A stretch of DNA of 64,000 bases. It comes from Rhodoluna sp. GTDB lineage: Bacteria > Actinomycetota > Actinomycetes > Actinomycetales > Microbacteriaceae. The notes beneath the pieces are model-generated. The model searched no databases, was not told the origin of the DNA, and saw only the letters and a list, made by a program, of their open reading frames with translations. The stretch is from NCBI GenBank assembly GCA_024641095.1, contig JAHEDR010000002.1:62001-126000 (forward strand), written 5' to 3'. The position numbers were made by a program, and so were the translations under genes. Position 1 is the stretch's first letter; each line of letters begins with the position of its first letter. Positions 35,343 to 44,592 of the stretch are shown piece after piece.

Positions 35343-36236
35343 AGACTTGCTACGCCCTAAACTTTGGGTCCATGCAACCGCGCCAATAATCAGAGCTGCA
35401 AACAACCATGTGCTTGGCGGCACAACTTCTCCAAACAAAATAATCGAGACAACCAGCGTGACGATTGGCTGCACCAGCTGCAGTTGCGAAGTCTTGACCA
35501 TGCCAATTTGGTCCATTGCCGCGTACCAAACAAAGAAAACCAAGAACATTGAAACCAGCGCCACATACAAAAAGCCAAACCAGGCTTGGGCGGTAGGCCA
35601 GGCGGTGATTGGGTGCACCACTAGATCAATTCCTGTAATCAGCGCATTAATAGGTGTGCCAATCAAAATGGCCCAAGCCAAAATGTGAATGCTGTGGTGT
35701 TTGCCGGTAAGCGTGCCACCGGTGACCTGCCCCCAACACCAAAGCAGCACGGCCACAAACATCAGGCTGTACCAAAGGAGATCCCCCTTTGCTGGGTTAT
35801 CGGCGCTGCGGGTGAACGCAAAGCCAATTGCCGCGAGGGTTCCGGCACAAGAGGCAATCCAAAACATGCGGCCCGGGTGCTTGTGCCCATACAAAACCGA
35901 TAGCGCCGCGGTAATGATTGAACCCAGCGCACCTATGACGCCTGCTTCACCAGGATTGATGTGCTCGAGGCTAAACGCGGTGATTGCCGGGAAAGCCATG
36001 ACCACACCAATGGTGAGGCCAAGCACTCGGCCAAGATCTTCGCGCGGAGGTAAAAGCTTCACGCCAGAAATTTTGAAGGCAATGATGGCAACGATAGATG
36101 CTGGAATAACACGGCCAAAGCTCATCACGATTGGGCTAAAACTTTGAAGCCCCAACTTCAAACCAATCAGAGTAAACGAAAGCATTAGCATTCCGCACAC
36201 TGCGAGTATGTAACCGTTTACTTTAGATTGCTTCAC
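35334..36236 (-). CDS. EamA/RhaT-family drug-metabolite transporter
   Basis: The 300-residue product has ten predicted helices as two EamA repeats (GLKLGLQSFSPIVMSFGRVI; TSQLQLVQPIVTLVVSIILF). The GTG at 36234-36236 is supported by TACCCT (minus strand, 36243-36248) six bases upstream. Substrate unknown. It is divergent from glpX over 22 bases, with overlapping -10 elements. Confidence 0.85.
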   Translation of the reverse strand: MKQSKVNGYILAVCGMLMLSFTLIGLKLGLQSFSPIVMSFGRVIPASIVAIIAFKISGVKLLPPREDLGRVLGLTIGVVMAFPAITAFSLEHINPGEAGVIGALGSIITAALSVLYGHKHPGRMFWIASCAGTLAAIGFAFTRSADNPAKGDLLWYSLMFVAVLLWCWGQVTGGTLTGKHHSIHILAWAILIGTPINALITGIDLVVHPITAWPTAQAWFGFLYVALVSMFLVFFVWYAAMDQIGMVKTSQLQLVQPIVTLVVSIILFGEVVPPSTWLFAALIIGAVAWTQSLGRSKSAA

Positions 36237-36242
36237 CCCTCA

Positions 36243-36252
36243 AGGGTAATCT
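36243..36252. promoter_or_regulatory. Overlapping divergent -10 elements of the EamA gene and glpX
   Basis: TACCCT on the minus strand (36243-36248) and TAATCT on the plus strand (36247-36252) share two base pairs, each six bases before its start codon. RNA polymerase could open only one at a time. Confidence 0.6.
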
Positions 36253-36258
36253 ATGACT

Positions 36259-37221
36259 ATGAATACAAAGCCAGACCGCAACTTAGGTGTTGAACTTGTT
36301 CGCGCAACAGAAGCAGCAGCCATTAAAGCAAGTGCCTGGATCGGTCGTGGCAATAAAAACGCGGCCGATCAAGCAGCAGTTGAGGCGATGCGCGATTTTT
36401 TAAACACAGTTGATTTCAGCGGAACCATCGTGATTGGTGAAGGTGAAAAAGACGAAGCACCAATGCTGGCTAATGGTGAAGTGGTTGGAAACGGTAATGG
36501 ACCAAGCTGCGACATTGCGGTTGACCCAGTCGATGGCACAAGCGTTACTGCAGCTGGTCGCGCGCATGCAATATCGGTTATTGCAGTTAGCGACAAGGGT
36601 TCAATGTACAACCCCAAAGATGTGTTTTACATGGACAAGTTGATTACACGCGTTGAGGGCAAGGGCGCGGTGAGTCTGGATGCATCACCTGAAGAAAACG
36701 TGCGCGAACTTGCAAAGGCTTTAAAGAAGGATGTAAGCGAAATCACCGTGGCCATGATTGACCGCCCACGTCACGTTGAACTACAAGAAGCAGTGCGGCG
36801 CGCAGGTGCTCGCACCAGACTATTTTTAGATGGCGATGTTGCAGCTGGTATTCATGCGGTAATTGGCAACGGCGGCATTGACATGCTGCTTGGTATTGGC
36901 GGCGCACCAGAAGGCGCAATTAGCGCGTGTGCAACTAAGGCGCTTGGTGGGTTTATGCAGGGGCGCATTGCTCCGCAGTCAGAACTTGAGATGCAGCGAA
37001 CCCTTGCTGCTGGTCACGACATCAACAAAATATTTGAGCTAGATGATTTGGTCTCTAGTGACAACACCTACTTTGTGGCAACCGGTGTAACAGATGGCTT
37101 GCTGCTTGATGGCGTACAAAAACGCGGTCATTACTTGCGCACAGACAGCATTATTTTGCGCGCACGCTCTGGCACCATTCGCCGAGTGAAGGCCGATTAC
37201 CTGGCTGCACGCTGGATCTAA
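36259..37221 (+). CDS. glpX: Fructose-1,6-bisphosphatase, class II
   Basis: I choose the ATG at 36259 (320 residues, MNTKPDRNLGVELVRATEAA) over the one at 36253 because TAATCT lies exactly six bases upstream. GlpX motifs include TIVIGEGEKDEAPMLANGE, CDIAVDPVDGTSVTAAGR and GIGGAPEGAISACATKALGG, which bind metal and phosphate. It dephosphorylates fructose 1,6-bisphosphate in gluconeogenesis. It is followed after 12 bases by an aldo/keto reductase. Confidence 0.95.
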   Translation: MNTKPDRNLGVELVRATEAAAIKASAWIGRGNKNAADQAAVEAMRDFLNTVDFSGTIVIGEGEKDEAPMLANGEVVGNGNGPSCDIAVDPVDGTSVTAAGRAHAISVIAVSDKGSMYNPKDVFYMDKLITRVEGKGAVSLDASPEENVRELAKALKKDVSEITVAMIDRPRHVELQEAVRRAGARTRLFLDGDVAAGIHAVIGNGGIDMLLGIGGAPEGAISACATKALGGFMQGRIAPQSELEMQRTLAAGHDINKIFELDDLVSSDNTYFVATGVTDGLLLDGVQKRGHYLRTDSIILRARSGTIRRVKADYLAARWI

Positions 37222-37233
37222 GGCTCACACCAG

Positions 37234-38118
37234 ATGTCATTTTCAAATCGCAAGATAGGAACGCTCAGTGTTTCGCCAATCGCAATGGGCGGTGCGCACT
37301 GGTCACTCTGGGCAGATCACGATGACGTACTAAGCACTAAGGCATTCAACGCAGGCATTGATGCCGGCATCAACTTTGTTGACACCGCTTACCGATACAC
37401 CTGCGAACACGAAGACCAGCACAACGAAAAATTAATTCGCAATGCGCTTGATTCCCACGGCTGGGGCCGCAAGATTTCAGCAGGTGAAATCAAGATTGCC
37501 ACCAAGGGCGGGCACTATGGCAACGGACCAGAAGGTTTTGTTGACGGGCGCCCAGAAACTATTCGCAAGCATGCAGAGGCAAGCCTTCGCGAACTTGGCA
37601 CCGAATCACTAGACCTTTATTACCTGCACTGGCCAGACCCACAAGTGGCAATTGAAGAAAGCATGGGTGCAATTGCCCAGCTGCACACTGAGGGTAAGGT
37701 GCAGAACATTGGAGTTTCAAACTTCACTCGTGAGCAACTGGACAAGGCTCTGAGTGTTGCGCCAATTGCTGCCTTGCAAAATAAGTTCAACCCAGGCCAC
37801 ATGCCGCAAGAAGAACTAGAACTAATCAAATACACCAACGAACTTGGTATTGCTTATGTGCCATACTCACCGCTTGGTGGAACATTCCCACCAACCCCGC
37901 TCAACCCAACCAAGCCAGAGCTCATCAGTCTGGCTGAGGCTGCTGGGGTATCGGTGCCGGTATTGGTTTTGAATTGGCACCTAAACCTAAGCCCAAACAT
38001 CATTCCGCTGGTTGGTTCGCGCCGCCCAGAATCGCTCACCGATTCGGCGAAGGTATTGAACACCGATATCCCAAGCGACCTTGCCACGCGCGTAGCGGAA
38101 TTACTTGACGGCAAATGA
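37234..38118 (+). CDS. Aldo/keto reductase
   Basis: The 294-residue product has the AKR fold with Asp and Tyr in NFVDTAYRY, Lys in KIATKGGHYGNG, the strand LDLYYLHWPDPQVAIEESMG and NIGVSNFTREQL. It should reduce carbonyls with NADPH; the substrate is unknown. It overlaps the next gene by four bases (ATGA) and may be co-transcribed with glpX. Confidence 0.9.
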   Translation: MSFSNRKIGTLSVSPIAMGGAHWSLWADHDDVLSTKAFNAGIDAGINFVDTAYRYTCEHEDQHNEKLIRNALDSHGWGRKISAGEIKIATKGGHYGNGPEGFVDGRPETIRKHAEASLRELGTESLDLYYLHWPDPQVAIEESMGAIAQLHTEGKVQNIGVSNFTREQLDKALSVAPIAALQNKFNPGHMPQEELELIKYTNELGIAYVPYSPLGGTFPPTPLNPTKPELISLAEAAGVSVPVLVLNWHLNLSPNIIPLVGSRRPESLTDSAKVLNTDIPSDLATRVAELLDGK

Positions 38119-39275
38119 GAGCTAATTTTGACGGCACATACGAGGCCGGTTACGAGTCTGTAGTTGAGCTGTTTAAAAAGCAAGGTGCAATGCAGCCGCG
38201 TGGTGGTGCATCGCTTTCTATTTTCAAAGATGGAAATGAAGTAGTAAATGTTTGGCAAGGCGAGGCAAGACCAAACCAACCCTGGGAATCAAACACTATC
38301 TCAACGGTTTTCTCCTGCACCAAAGGCGTAGTCTCAATTCTGCTGGCCAAACTCATTGAAGAGAAAAAACTTGATCCAAATGAAAAGGTTGCCACCTATT
38401 GGCCAGAATTTGCACAGGGCGGCAAACAAGATGTAACCGTGCGCATGGTCTTGCAGCATCGTGCGGGGCTTAGTGCAGTTAGACGAGACCTAACTTACGA
38501 AGAAGCCGTTGACGATCACACAATAATCAACGAACTAGCAAAGCAAGAACCTCTTTGGGTGCCAGATACATCAAACGCCTATCACGCACTTACTTTTGGC
38601 CACCTTGCAAGCAAATTGATTCACTGCGTAACTGGGCAAACTGCAAATGAATATTTGCAAGCGCAGGCAACTTCAAAACTTGGAATTGATATTCACATTG
38701 GTCTACCAAAAGAAAAGTTTTCTCAACTGGCACCACTGATCAGCGATGGAACTTTCAAAGCAATTGAGACAGAACTAAACAGCAACGCGTACTGGTGTCA
38801 AAAAGCAATGTCATTTGGCGGCGCATTTCCAGCCGAGCCAACTGCAGAACATGGTTTTAATGATGAGAAAACGCTGATGGCAGAACTCGCAGGTGCAAAC
38901 GGTGTAACTAATGCGCATGGTTTGGCCAAAATGTACTCAGCTGCCGTCACCGAAACAGATGGAGTGCGCTTGGTAAGTGACGAAGGTATTGATGCTTGTC
39001 GCATTGCATCACCCGGCCCAGACAACTTCTTTGATGAACCAAGACCGTTTCCGATCTGGGGCATGGGTTTTATGTTGCCAATGCCAGGGGTCAATGAGAT
39101 GCCGGGAAACCAGGGTTTCGGCCACAACGGGTTTGGTGGCCAAGCCGGCTGGGGCAGCCTCGATGCTCGCATCGGTTTTGGTTACACAAACAACTACATG
39201 CAAACTGCAACTGAGATGCAGAAGAACCAGCAAGATCTGGTCAAAGAGCTAAATCGGGTACTGGCTGGGAAATAA
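38115..39275 (+). CDS. Beta-lactamase-fold serine hydrolase (esterase-like)
   Basis: The 386-residue product has the class C/esterase SxxK motif in FSCTKG (Ser68, Lys71), the Tyr motif region YHALTFGHLAS and a late GFGHNGFGGQAG in place of KTG. There is no signal peptide, so it is cytoplasmic and more likely an EstB-like esterase or peptidase than a resistance beta-lactamase. Coupled to the aldo/keto reductase. Confidence 0.88.
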   Translation: MRANFDGTYEAGYESVVELFKKQGAMQPRGGASLSIFKDGNEVVNVWQGEARPNQPWESNTISTVFSCTKGVVSILLAKLIEEKKLDPNEKVATYWPEFAQGGKQDVTVRMVLQHRAGLSAVRRDLTYEEAVDDHTIINELAKQEPLWVPDTSNAYHALTFGHLASKLIHCVTGQTANEYLQAQATSKLGIDIHIGLPKEKFSQLAPLISDGTFKAIETELNSNAYWCQKAMSFGGAFPAEPTAEHGFNDEKTLMAELAGANGVTNAHGLAKMYSAAVTETDGVRLVSDEGIDACRIASPGPDNFFDEPRPFPIWGMGFMLPMPGVNEMPGNQGFGHNGFGGQAGWGSLDARIGFGYTNNYMQTATEMQKNQQDLVKELNRVLAGK

Positions 39276-39304
39276 CCTCACCAATTGCTAGGTTAAACCC
39301 TTAG

Positions 39305-39895
39305 ATGAACAGCAATGATTGGCAGGCGGGGGAGCCTGACGAGGCAACCCTTAACTGGGGCGTAGCCGAGGGCGATACCAGCACCAAGGTGCGCGTGCGC
39401 AAGGGCCAGCCTGAAATCAAGCACATACCTTTTTATAAGTTCCCTTATTACCCCGATGTCCTAGATCTGCGTAAGTGCGGCTACGAGATAGAGAACTTCA
39501 GCGAGATCTTTGATCAGCTAGATGACGCCCATTATCGGCACGCAATGGTGGCCCACATTCTGCTGCACCTACCTACTGACGAATACGGTCGCATGGGCGA
39601 TGGCTCAGGCGGAAACCAACTGTGGAACCCTCGCCGAGCACGCGAACTTGAGTTTGAAGTGCGAGCCGCACTACATCGATACGGCCTAAGCGATGTACCA
39701 ACCCTGCTTCGCCGGATGATAGGTAAGGCTTTGCCGGGGGATAGCATGACGCACATCGGTGTGGATTTATTGAACGTATTCTTTTGGGCGGCCCTAGCCA
39801 AAGTGGCCCGCGACTTTGCCTGGCGCTCGCCGAATTTGGAGTTTGCCGCCGAATACCTTGAGTACCCGGTGAAGCGAGCCTTTAGAGCTGCTTAG
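39305..39895 (+). CDS. Uncharacterised 196-residue protein
   Basis: I do not recognise a family. The protein is soluble, with an acidic N-terminus (EPDEATLNWGVAEGDTS), a central segment rich in aromatic residues (FYKFPYYPDVLDLRKCGYEI) and several helices. It ends in a 4-base convergent overlap with the stop of the large nuclease-helicase gene. Base usage resembles its neighbours on the left, so it need not belong to the accessory region. Confidence 0.75.
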   Translation: MNSNDWQAGEPDEATLNWGVAEGDTSTKVRVRKGQPEIKHIPFYKFPYYPDVLDLRKCGYEIENFSEIFDQLDDAHYRHAMVAHILLHLPTDEYGRMGDGSGGNQLWNPRRARELEFEVRAALHRYGLSDVPTLLRRMIGKALPGDSMTHIGVDLLNVFFWAALAKVARDFAWRSPNLEFAAEYLEYPVKRAFRAA

Positions 39896-42800
39896 TTAGC
39901 AAACTCCAAGATGCCAGCTAGGCGGCTTACGCACTTGAGTTCTTCAACGGTTTTGAAGCGTGACTTCAATAACCCCGATGAATGCAACAAATAGCAGTGC
40001 CCCTTGGCACGCGAGATGGCCACGTTTAGGCGATTGCGCTCAAGCAAGAACTCTAAACCGCGTGGGGCATCGGCCGCAGATGAAGCCGCAAAGCTGTAGA
40101 TAACAACCAGACCTTCGCGGCCCTGGAACTTATCAACCGTGCCAACCATAACGTCGCGGAACCCAGCGGCATCAAGCGCATTACGAATTGCATCTACCTG
40201 AGCGTTGTAGGCAGCAACGATCAGAATCTCTTGCCGGGGAATCCTCTTGGTTAGGTCGCGGGTGAGATCAAGCACCACGGCCACCTCTTCGTCTGAGCGG
40301 CTGACGTTGTTGTAGTGCTCAACCGGAATAGAGGTGATGCCAGGCACTAGGCCCTCAACAAAGTGTGAGTTGGTGTCTTCGTGGGCACGAAGCTTACCCT
40401 CGTAACTGAGCCAGCTAACCGGCTTGTTAATCTCTGGGTGCAGGCGTCGAGTTACCTCAACAAAGTAGCCCATGTGCTTTGGCAAAATGGCGTGCTCACC
40501 CATGTAGTGACCAAGCGCAGAGTTTGATACACCACCAGGGTGCACGGCCATTACAACCTGTGCCAATTGCTGAGGGTCACCAAGCAAAATCAAGTTGCGC
40601 GCCGCAACGCTGTTGGCAATTGCATCAACTAATGAAAACTGCGCAGCCTCGTCGATGAACATGTAGTCAAACTGTTCTTCGCGCATCTTGGTGTTACAGA
40701 ACGTAAAGCTAGTGCCACCAATGATGTAGCCGTCAACCTCAAGCTTGCCGCGCGCCTTCACAACATCGGCGGTCTCGGCAAACTCGGTCCAGTCGTTGCG
40801 CTTGGTGGTGTGCTTCTTGCGCGCCTTCAAAATCAAATCACCTTGTACCCCAGCTTCACGACAAGCCTGAAGCAAGTTCTCAACAGCAGAGTGTGAATTA
40901 GAAAGCACAGCAACTTTAAAGCCTTTGCTAACCAAATCGGCAATGGTGCGCGATGCCAAATATGTTTTGCCAGAACCCGGAGGGCCTTGAATGCAAAGTG
41001 TTGAATTTTCAAGCAGGCCAACAGCTTCAATAACTGCAGGCAAGTAGTTGCTTGGGTCGGCCACCGGCAAAGATGCTCCGCCCTTTAGGCGAGGCGCACG
41101 ACGAAGCAAGAGATCCATAATTGCGCGACCAACTGGTGGCTCGTTGCGCGGGTTGCCCCAGTCATCGGTGATTTCGTTGGCAAGAAGTTCAAGGGCACTT
41201 TGTTTGCCATCGGTGTTGTAGGTTTGCGCCTCAAGAATTGCGTTTGGCTTAATGTCGGCAAGACCGTTTAGTGATTCGCGCACAAAGGTTACGGTGCCGT
41301 TTTCGAAAGACTTTACTTGGCCGTAATCGCGCTTTTGACGGCGGCCACCAATTTCGTAGCGCACCACAATTTTTTCGTCGATGCTTGGCTCGTAAAGATC
41401 TTCAAGGGGCAACTCGGCCGCATACGTGATTTTTACAAATGGCACACCGCTACCGCGCTTGGTCTTTGACTCACGCTCAATCTCGCGCAGGTTCAACAGG
41501 GCCGCACCGCGACGATCGCCCTCGAGCTCGGCGTCGTCTTGCTGCATGCGAATAAAGATGTCTGTCCAGAACATCACGTCTTCACGCTTGTAGAACAAGA
41601 TGGAGTGGGTAAGGGCCAGCCAAACCAGGGCCTTTTCGTCGGCATCGGCATCAAGCCCAAACTCCCAGCTGGCAACTGGGGCAAACAACTCCTGGGTTCT
41701 GCGGGTCAGGCGCTCAAGGTCTTCTTGGGCTTTGGTGATCTTGCCATCGGTGTCTAGATCGTTCTCGTATGGGTTGTCGCGGTCCTGCCCAAAGCGGGTG
41801 GTGGCGCCCTCTAGCCCTAGCAACCATTCATAAAGCACACGGGTGGACTGCACATCTTCAATGTTGTACTGTCGCAGGTTGCTGTAAATGGTCTGGGCCT
41901 TTTGCGCCGCTTCTTCGCGCACCTCAACAGACACCGATGCATCCCCAGCGATCAATAAAGCATCGCGCCAGTTTTCGTAGTCCTCGATGCTGGCGTTGGC
42001 GTTTTTGGTTTCTGACTTGCGTTTGAAAGCGTAGTGAGCTTCAAGATTTTTAATTGAGTAGCCCTCTTCGCCAATCACAAGTGAGTTGCGCACGTAAGGG
42101 TAGAGGTCAACCAATCGTAGCTCTTTTTGCAGCCAACGAACTTCGTCTGCCATTACGCCAAAGCGAGTAGCCAGACGAACCAGGGCAGAGTTTTCGTAAC
42201 TTGCGTAGTGATAGATGTGTGCGTTTGGGTCTGCCTGCATTTGGTCAACAGCCCAGTTCATGAAGTTGACGAATGCTTCTTTTTCTTCTGCGCGATCATT
42301 TGCCCAGAACTCAATGAAGTCGTCGTTCCAGTTTGTGTTACCAAACAAGTATTCAAGTCCGTCGCCCTCAATGAAATAAGGGAAGCCCTCCATGTCAAAG
42401 AAGATGTCGTTGGTTGAGCGCGGCGGCAAGAATTGCACCTCAGCATCTTCAAGCTGAGTGTGCTGCGGAACACCGGTACGAATTGCCTTAATTTGCTCGG
42501 CCGCCTGACGGTTTAACTTTTCAAATGCAACCTCGGGCAAAGAACTCGGCGCACTTGCGGCACTTGCCTCGGCGAGATCAGTCATGGTTTGAATGCCGGC
42601 AGACTTTAGTTTTGCAATCTGTGCCTGGGTAATACCAGCAACCTGAACAAGGTCGTCAGTTGCGCGACGATCTTCTTTACACATCTCTGGGTATTCACAC
42701 ATCGAGCAACTGTCTTTTGACGCACAGTGCAAACTCAAACATGAAAGTTCATAAGCCGATAGATCACCAGACTCCTGCGCAACAAGTGCGGCATTTATCT

Positions 42801-43467
42801 GTTCAATCAATTCGGCACGGGCCAACTTCATTGCTGGAACAATTTCAATTTCTTCGTAGCCATCAACTTTGCGACTACCAAGAATGGTTCCGTGTTTTTG
42901 ACCGTTGGCCAAGAAGCCAAGCTCTTCAAGTGCATCAATGTAAATTGCAACCTGCAGCAAATAAGTTGGTTTGGTCTTGCCCGAATACTTTGCATCCCAA
43001 ACGGTGTAGCCGGTGGCGCCAGGGGCATCGTTGTTTTCAACAGCGGTGAGTGTGCCGTTTACAAAAACCAGTTGGTAGTCGGCGCGCACCAAGAAGTCTG
43101 GCTTGACGTTGAACACGATGCTGCTAACGGTTTGAGTTAGCCCGCCCTGGTAAATAACAGGAACGCCAGCTTCCATCAAAGCAATTGTTTGGGCGAAGTC
43201 GCCCTCGTCAGCAGGCTTCTGCACAAAAGCCTCACCCATGTTGGCAATTAGCTCATTTTGCAGGTTGTCTTCAAATTTGCGGCCATACTTTTGGGCCAGC
43301 GATTCAGGCTTTGCCTTTTCTTTTTCAATTTCAGGAGCCAGACGCTCCAGCACTGATGCCACGCCAAGGGTGCGGGCAATAGACAAGCGGGTGCAGTGGT
43401 CACAGCTTGAAACACGCATTAGATCGCGGGTATTTACTGACCAAAGATTAGGTGCTTCAACCTTCAT
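39892..43467 (-). CDS. RecB-like nuclease / RNase H / SF1 helicase fusion (TM0106-like)
   Basis: The ATG at 43465-43467 follows a strong Shine-Dalgarno (aaggagg), giving 1191 residues; an in-frame ATG at 43539 would add 24. Domains in order: PD-(D/E)xK nuclease with YTVWDAKYSGKT near residues 156-167; a Cys cluster (CLSLHCASKDSCSMCEYPEM, near 245-268) that may hold an Fe-S cluster as in RecB-type nucleases; an RNase H-like domain opening NDIFFDMEGFPYF near 350; and a UPF1-like SF1 helicase with Walker A GPPGSGKTY (near 828) and DEAAQ (near 938). A DNA or RNA processing enzyme; repair or defence role not settled. Confidence 0.88.
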   Translation of the reverse strand: MKVEAPNLWSVNTRDLMRVSSCDHCTRLSIARTLGVASVLERLAPEIEKEKAKPESLAQKYGRKFEDNLQNELIANMGEAFVQKPADEGDFAQTIALMEAGVPVIYQGGLTQTVSSIVFNVKPDFLVRADYQLVFVNGTLTAVENNDAPGATGYTVWDAKYSGKTKPTYLLQVAIYIDALEELGFLANGQKHGTILGSRKVDGYEEIEIVPAMKLARAELIEQINAALVAQESGDLSAYELSCLSLHCASKDSCSMCEYPEMCKEDRRATDDLVQVAGITQAQIAKLKSAGIQTMTDLAEASAASAPSSLPEVAFEKLNRQAAEQIKAIRTGVPQHTQLEDAEVQFLPPRSTNDIFFDMEGFPYFIEGDGLEYLFGNTNWNDDFIEFWANDRAEEKEAFVNFMNWAVDQMQADPNAHIYHYASYENSALVRLATRFGVMADEVRWLQKELRLVDLYPYVRNSLVIGEEGYSIKNLEAHYAFKRKSETKNANASIEDYENWRDALLIAGDASVSVEVREEAAQKAQTIYSNLRQYNIEDVQSTRVLYEWLLGLEGATTRFGQDRDNPYENDLDTDGKITKAQEDLERLTRRTQELFAPVASWEFGLDADADEKALVWLALTHSILFYKREDVMFWTDIFIRMQQDDAELEGDRRGAALLNLREIERESKTKRGSGVPFVKITYAAELPLEDLYEPSIDEKIVVRYEIGGRRQKRDYGQVKSFENGTVTFVRESLNGLADIKPNAILEAQTYNTDGKQSALELLANEITDDWGNPRNEPPVGRAIMDLLLRRAPRLKGGASLPVADPSNYLPAVIEAVGLLENSTLCIQGPPGSGKTYLASRTIADLVSKGFKVAVLSNSHSAVENLLQACREAGVQGDLILKARKKHTTKRNDWTEFAETADVVKARGKLEVDGYIIGGTSFTFCNTKMREEQFDYMFIDEAAQFSLVDAIANSVAARNLILLGDPQQLAQVVMAVHPGGVSNSALGHYMGEHAILPKHMGYFVEVTRRLHPEINKPVSWLSYEGKLRAHEDTNSHFVEGLVPGITSIPVEHYNNVSRSDEEVAVVLDLTRDLTKRIPRQEILIVAAYNAQVDAIRNALDAAGFRDVMVGTVDKFQGREGLVVIYSFAASSAADAPRGLEFLLERNRLNVAISRAKGHCYLLHSSGLLKSRFKTVEELKCVSRLAGILEFAN

Positions 43468-43609
43468 GTGCAGCCTCCTTGGCTTCGGTTCCGGGGTAGG
43501 TGCCGAGTTTATCGGGTGCCTATGACATTTTGCGTGCACCTAATATTGAGTTTTCCACAGGTCTTAGCGTGTAAGTAAAAGGGCGCGTTGTTACCGTGAT
43601 GCTAGGAGC

Positions 43610-44191
43610 ATGAAGGCTGTTGTAATCGTTGATGGGCTCAACCTTTATCACGCCCTAAAGGCCTTGGGCAAGAATCATACGAATCTAGATGTTTATATGG
43701 CATCAAAGAGACTCTTGAGTAAAGAAGTGCTAGGTATAGAAGTTTTTTATTTCACTTCTCCGCCGGAGCATCTTGGCGGAGCCGCAATGAAGAACTTTAC
43801 GGCCCACACTCGCAGGTTGCAGCAAACGGGCGTGGTTGTGATCAATGGAAGATTCCAACGGTCTGCTTCACGCTGCAAAACTTGTGGCGCAATGACCCAA
43901 GTGAACAAAGAAAAGGAAACCGATGTTTCGGTAGCTTTGCAAATTGTTGAGAGTGCCGCGAAATCGGGCGCCGCTCAGATATTGATCTATTCGGCAGACT
44001 CAGACCTAACTCCAGCGCTTAAACTTGCTAAATCAATCAATCCAGGAGTTCAAATCTTTGTGGCTCAAACTGGGCCTTACCTACGCAACTCGCACCCGGC
44101 ACTTATGTCATACGAGGATTCCAAAATTGAACTTAAATCAAACTTTATTCGCAACTATCAGTTTGGGCTTGACACCAAGAAACCAAATTAG
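43610..44191 (+). CDS. NYN-domain (PIN-like) putative ribonuclease
   Basis: The 193-residue product has NYN features: an Asp in VVIVDGLNLYHAL, KEKETDVSVALQIVESAA and LIYSADSDLTPALKLAKS, giving a set of acidic residues for metal-dependent RNA cleavage. A CxxC pair (CKTCGA) lies near residue 90. It is divergent from the nuclease-helicase over 140 bases. Shine-Dalgarno-like aggag 3 bases before the ATG, or GATGCT six bases upstream. Function unknown. Confidence 0.85.
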   Translation: MKAVVIVDGLNLYHALKALGKNHTNLDVYMASKRLLSKEVLGIEVFYFTSPPEHLGGAAMKNFTAHTRRLQQTGVVVINGRFQRSASRCKTCGAMTQVNKEKETDVSVALQIVESAAKSGAAQILIYSADSDLTPALKLAKSINPGVQIFVAQTGPYLRNSHPALMSYEDSKIELKSNFIRNYQFGLDTKKPN

Positions 44192-44231
44192 TAATTTTTA
44201 AGTATTCAACTTCTGCTCGAACCAGAAGGCC

Positions 44232-44258
44232 CCCAGGGACTGCGGTCCCTGGGTTCTT
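44232..44258. terminator. Strong hairpin between the NYN gene and the next gene
   Basis: CCCAGGGAC-TGCG-GTCCCTGGG is a perfect 9-bp stem, followed on the plus strand by TTCTTAATTT and on the minus strand by GGGCCTT. It probably terminates at least the NYN transcript; the minus-strand gene stops 19 bases away. Confidence 0.75.
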
Positions 44259-44272
44259 AATTTAAGTCTTAA

Positions 44273-44551
44273 CTACTTGGATTCACCTTTGCCCAGTGCA
44301 TCAATGATTGCCTCGGTTGACCACAGGAACAGGCTTGAGGTTAGCCAGATTCCTCCGGCATAAGCCCACAGGCCACTAAAGAATGAGGCCACCGATATCC
44401 AGAAGGCCATGGCGGTATCGGTGCTGGCTGAACCCGAAAGCTGCAAAACCACCTGGGCTATGAATGCCAGAATGCTGATGCCAATGGACCCGTATAAGAG
44501 GTACGCGAAGAACTTGGTGCGCTGACGCAGTTTCTTAAGGCTCTTGTTCAT
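44273..44551 (-). CDS. Small two-helix membrane protein
   Basis: The 92-residue product has a basic N-terminus (MNKSLKKLRQRTKFF), a helix at about 16-37 and a second at about 50-75. TAGATT (minus strand, 44558-44563) lies six bases before the ATG. No family recognised. Confidence 0.68.
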   Translation of the reverse strand: MNKSLKKLRQRTKFFAYLLYGSIGISILAFIAQVVLQLSGSASTDTAMAFWISVASFFSGLWAYAGGIWLTSSLFLWSTEAIIDALGKGESK

Positions 44552-44592
44552 GAGGCAAATCTAGTGGCTATTTTTGGGCGTAGCCTTACAAC

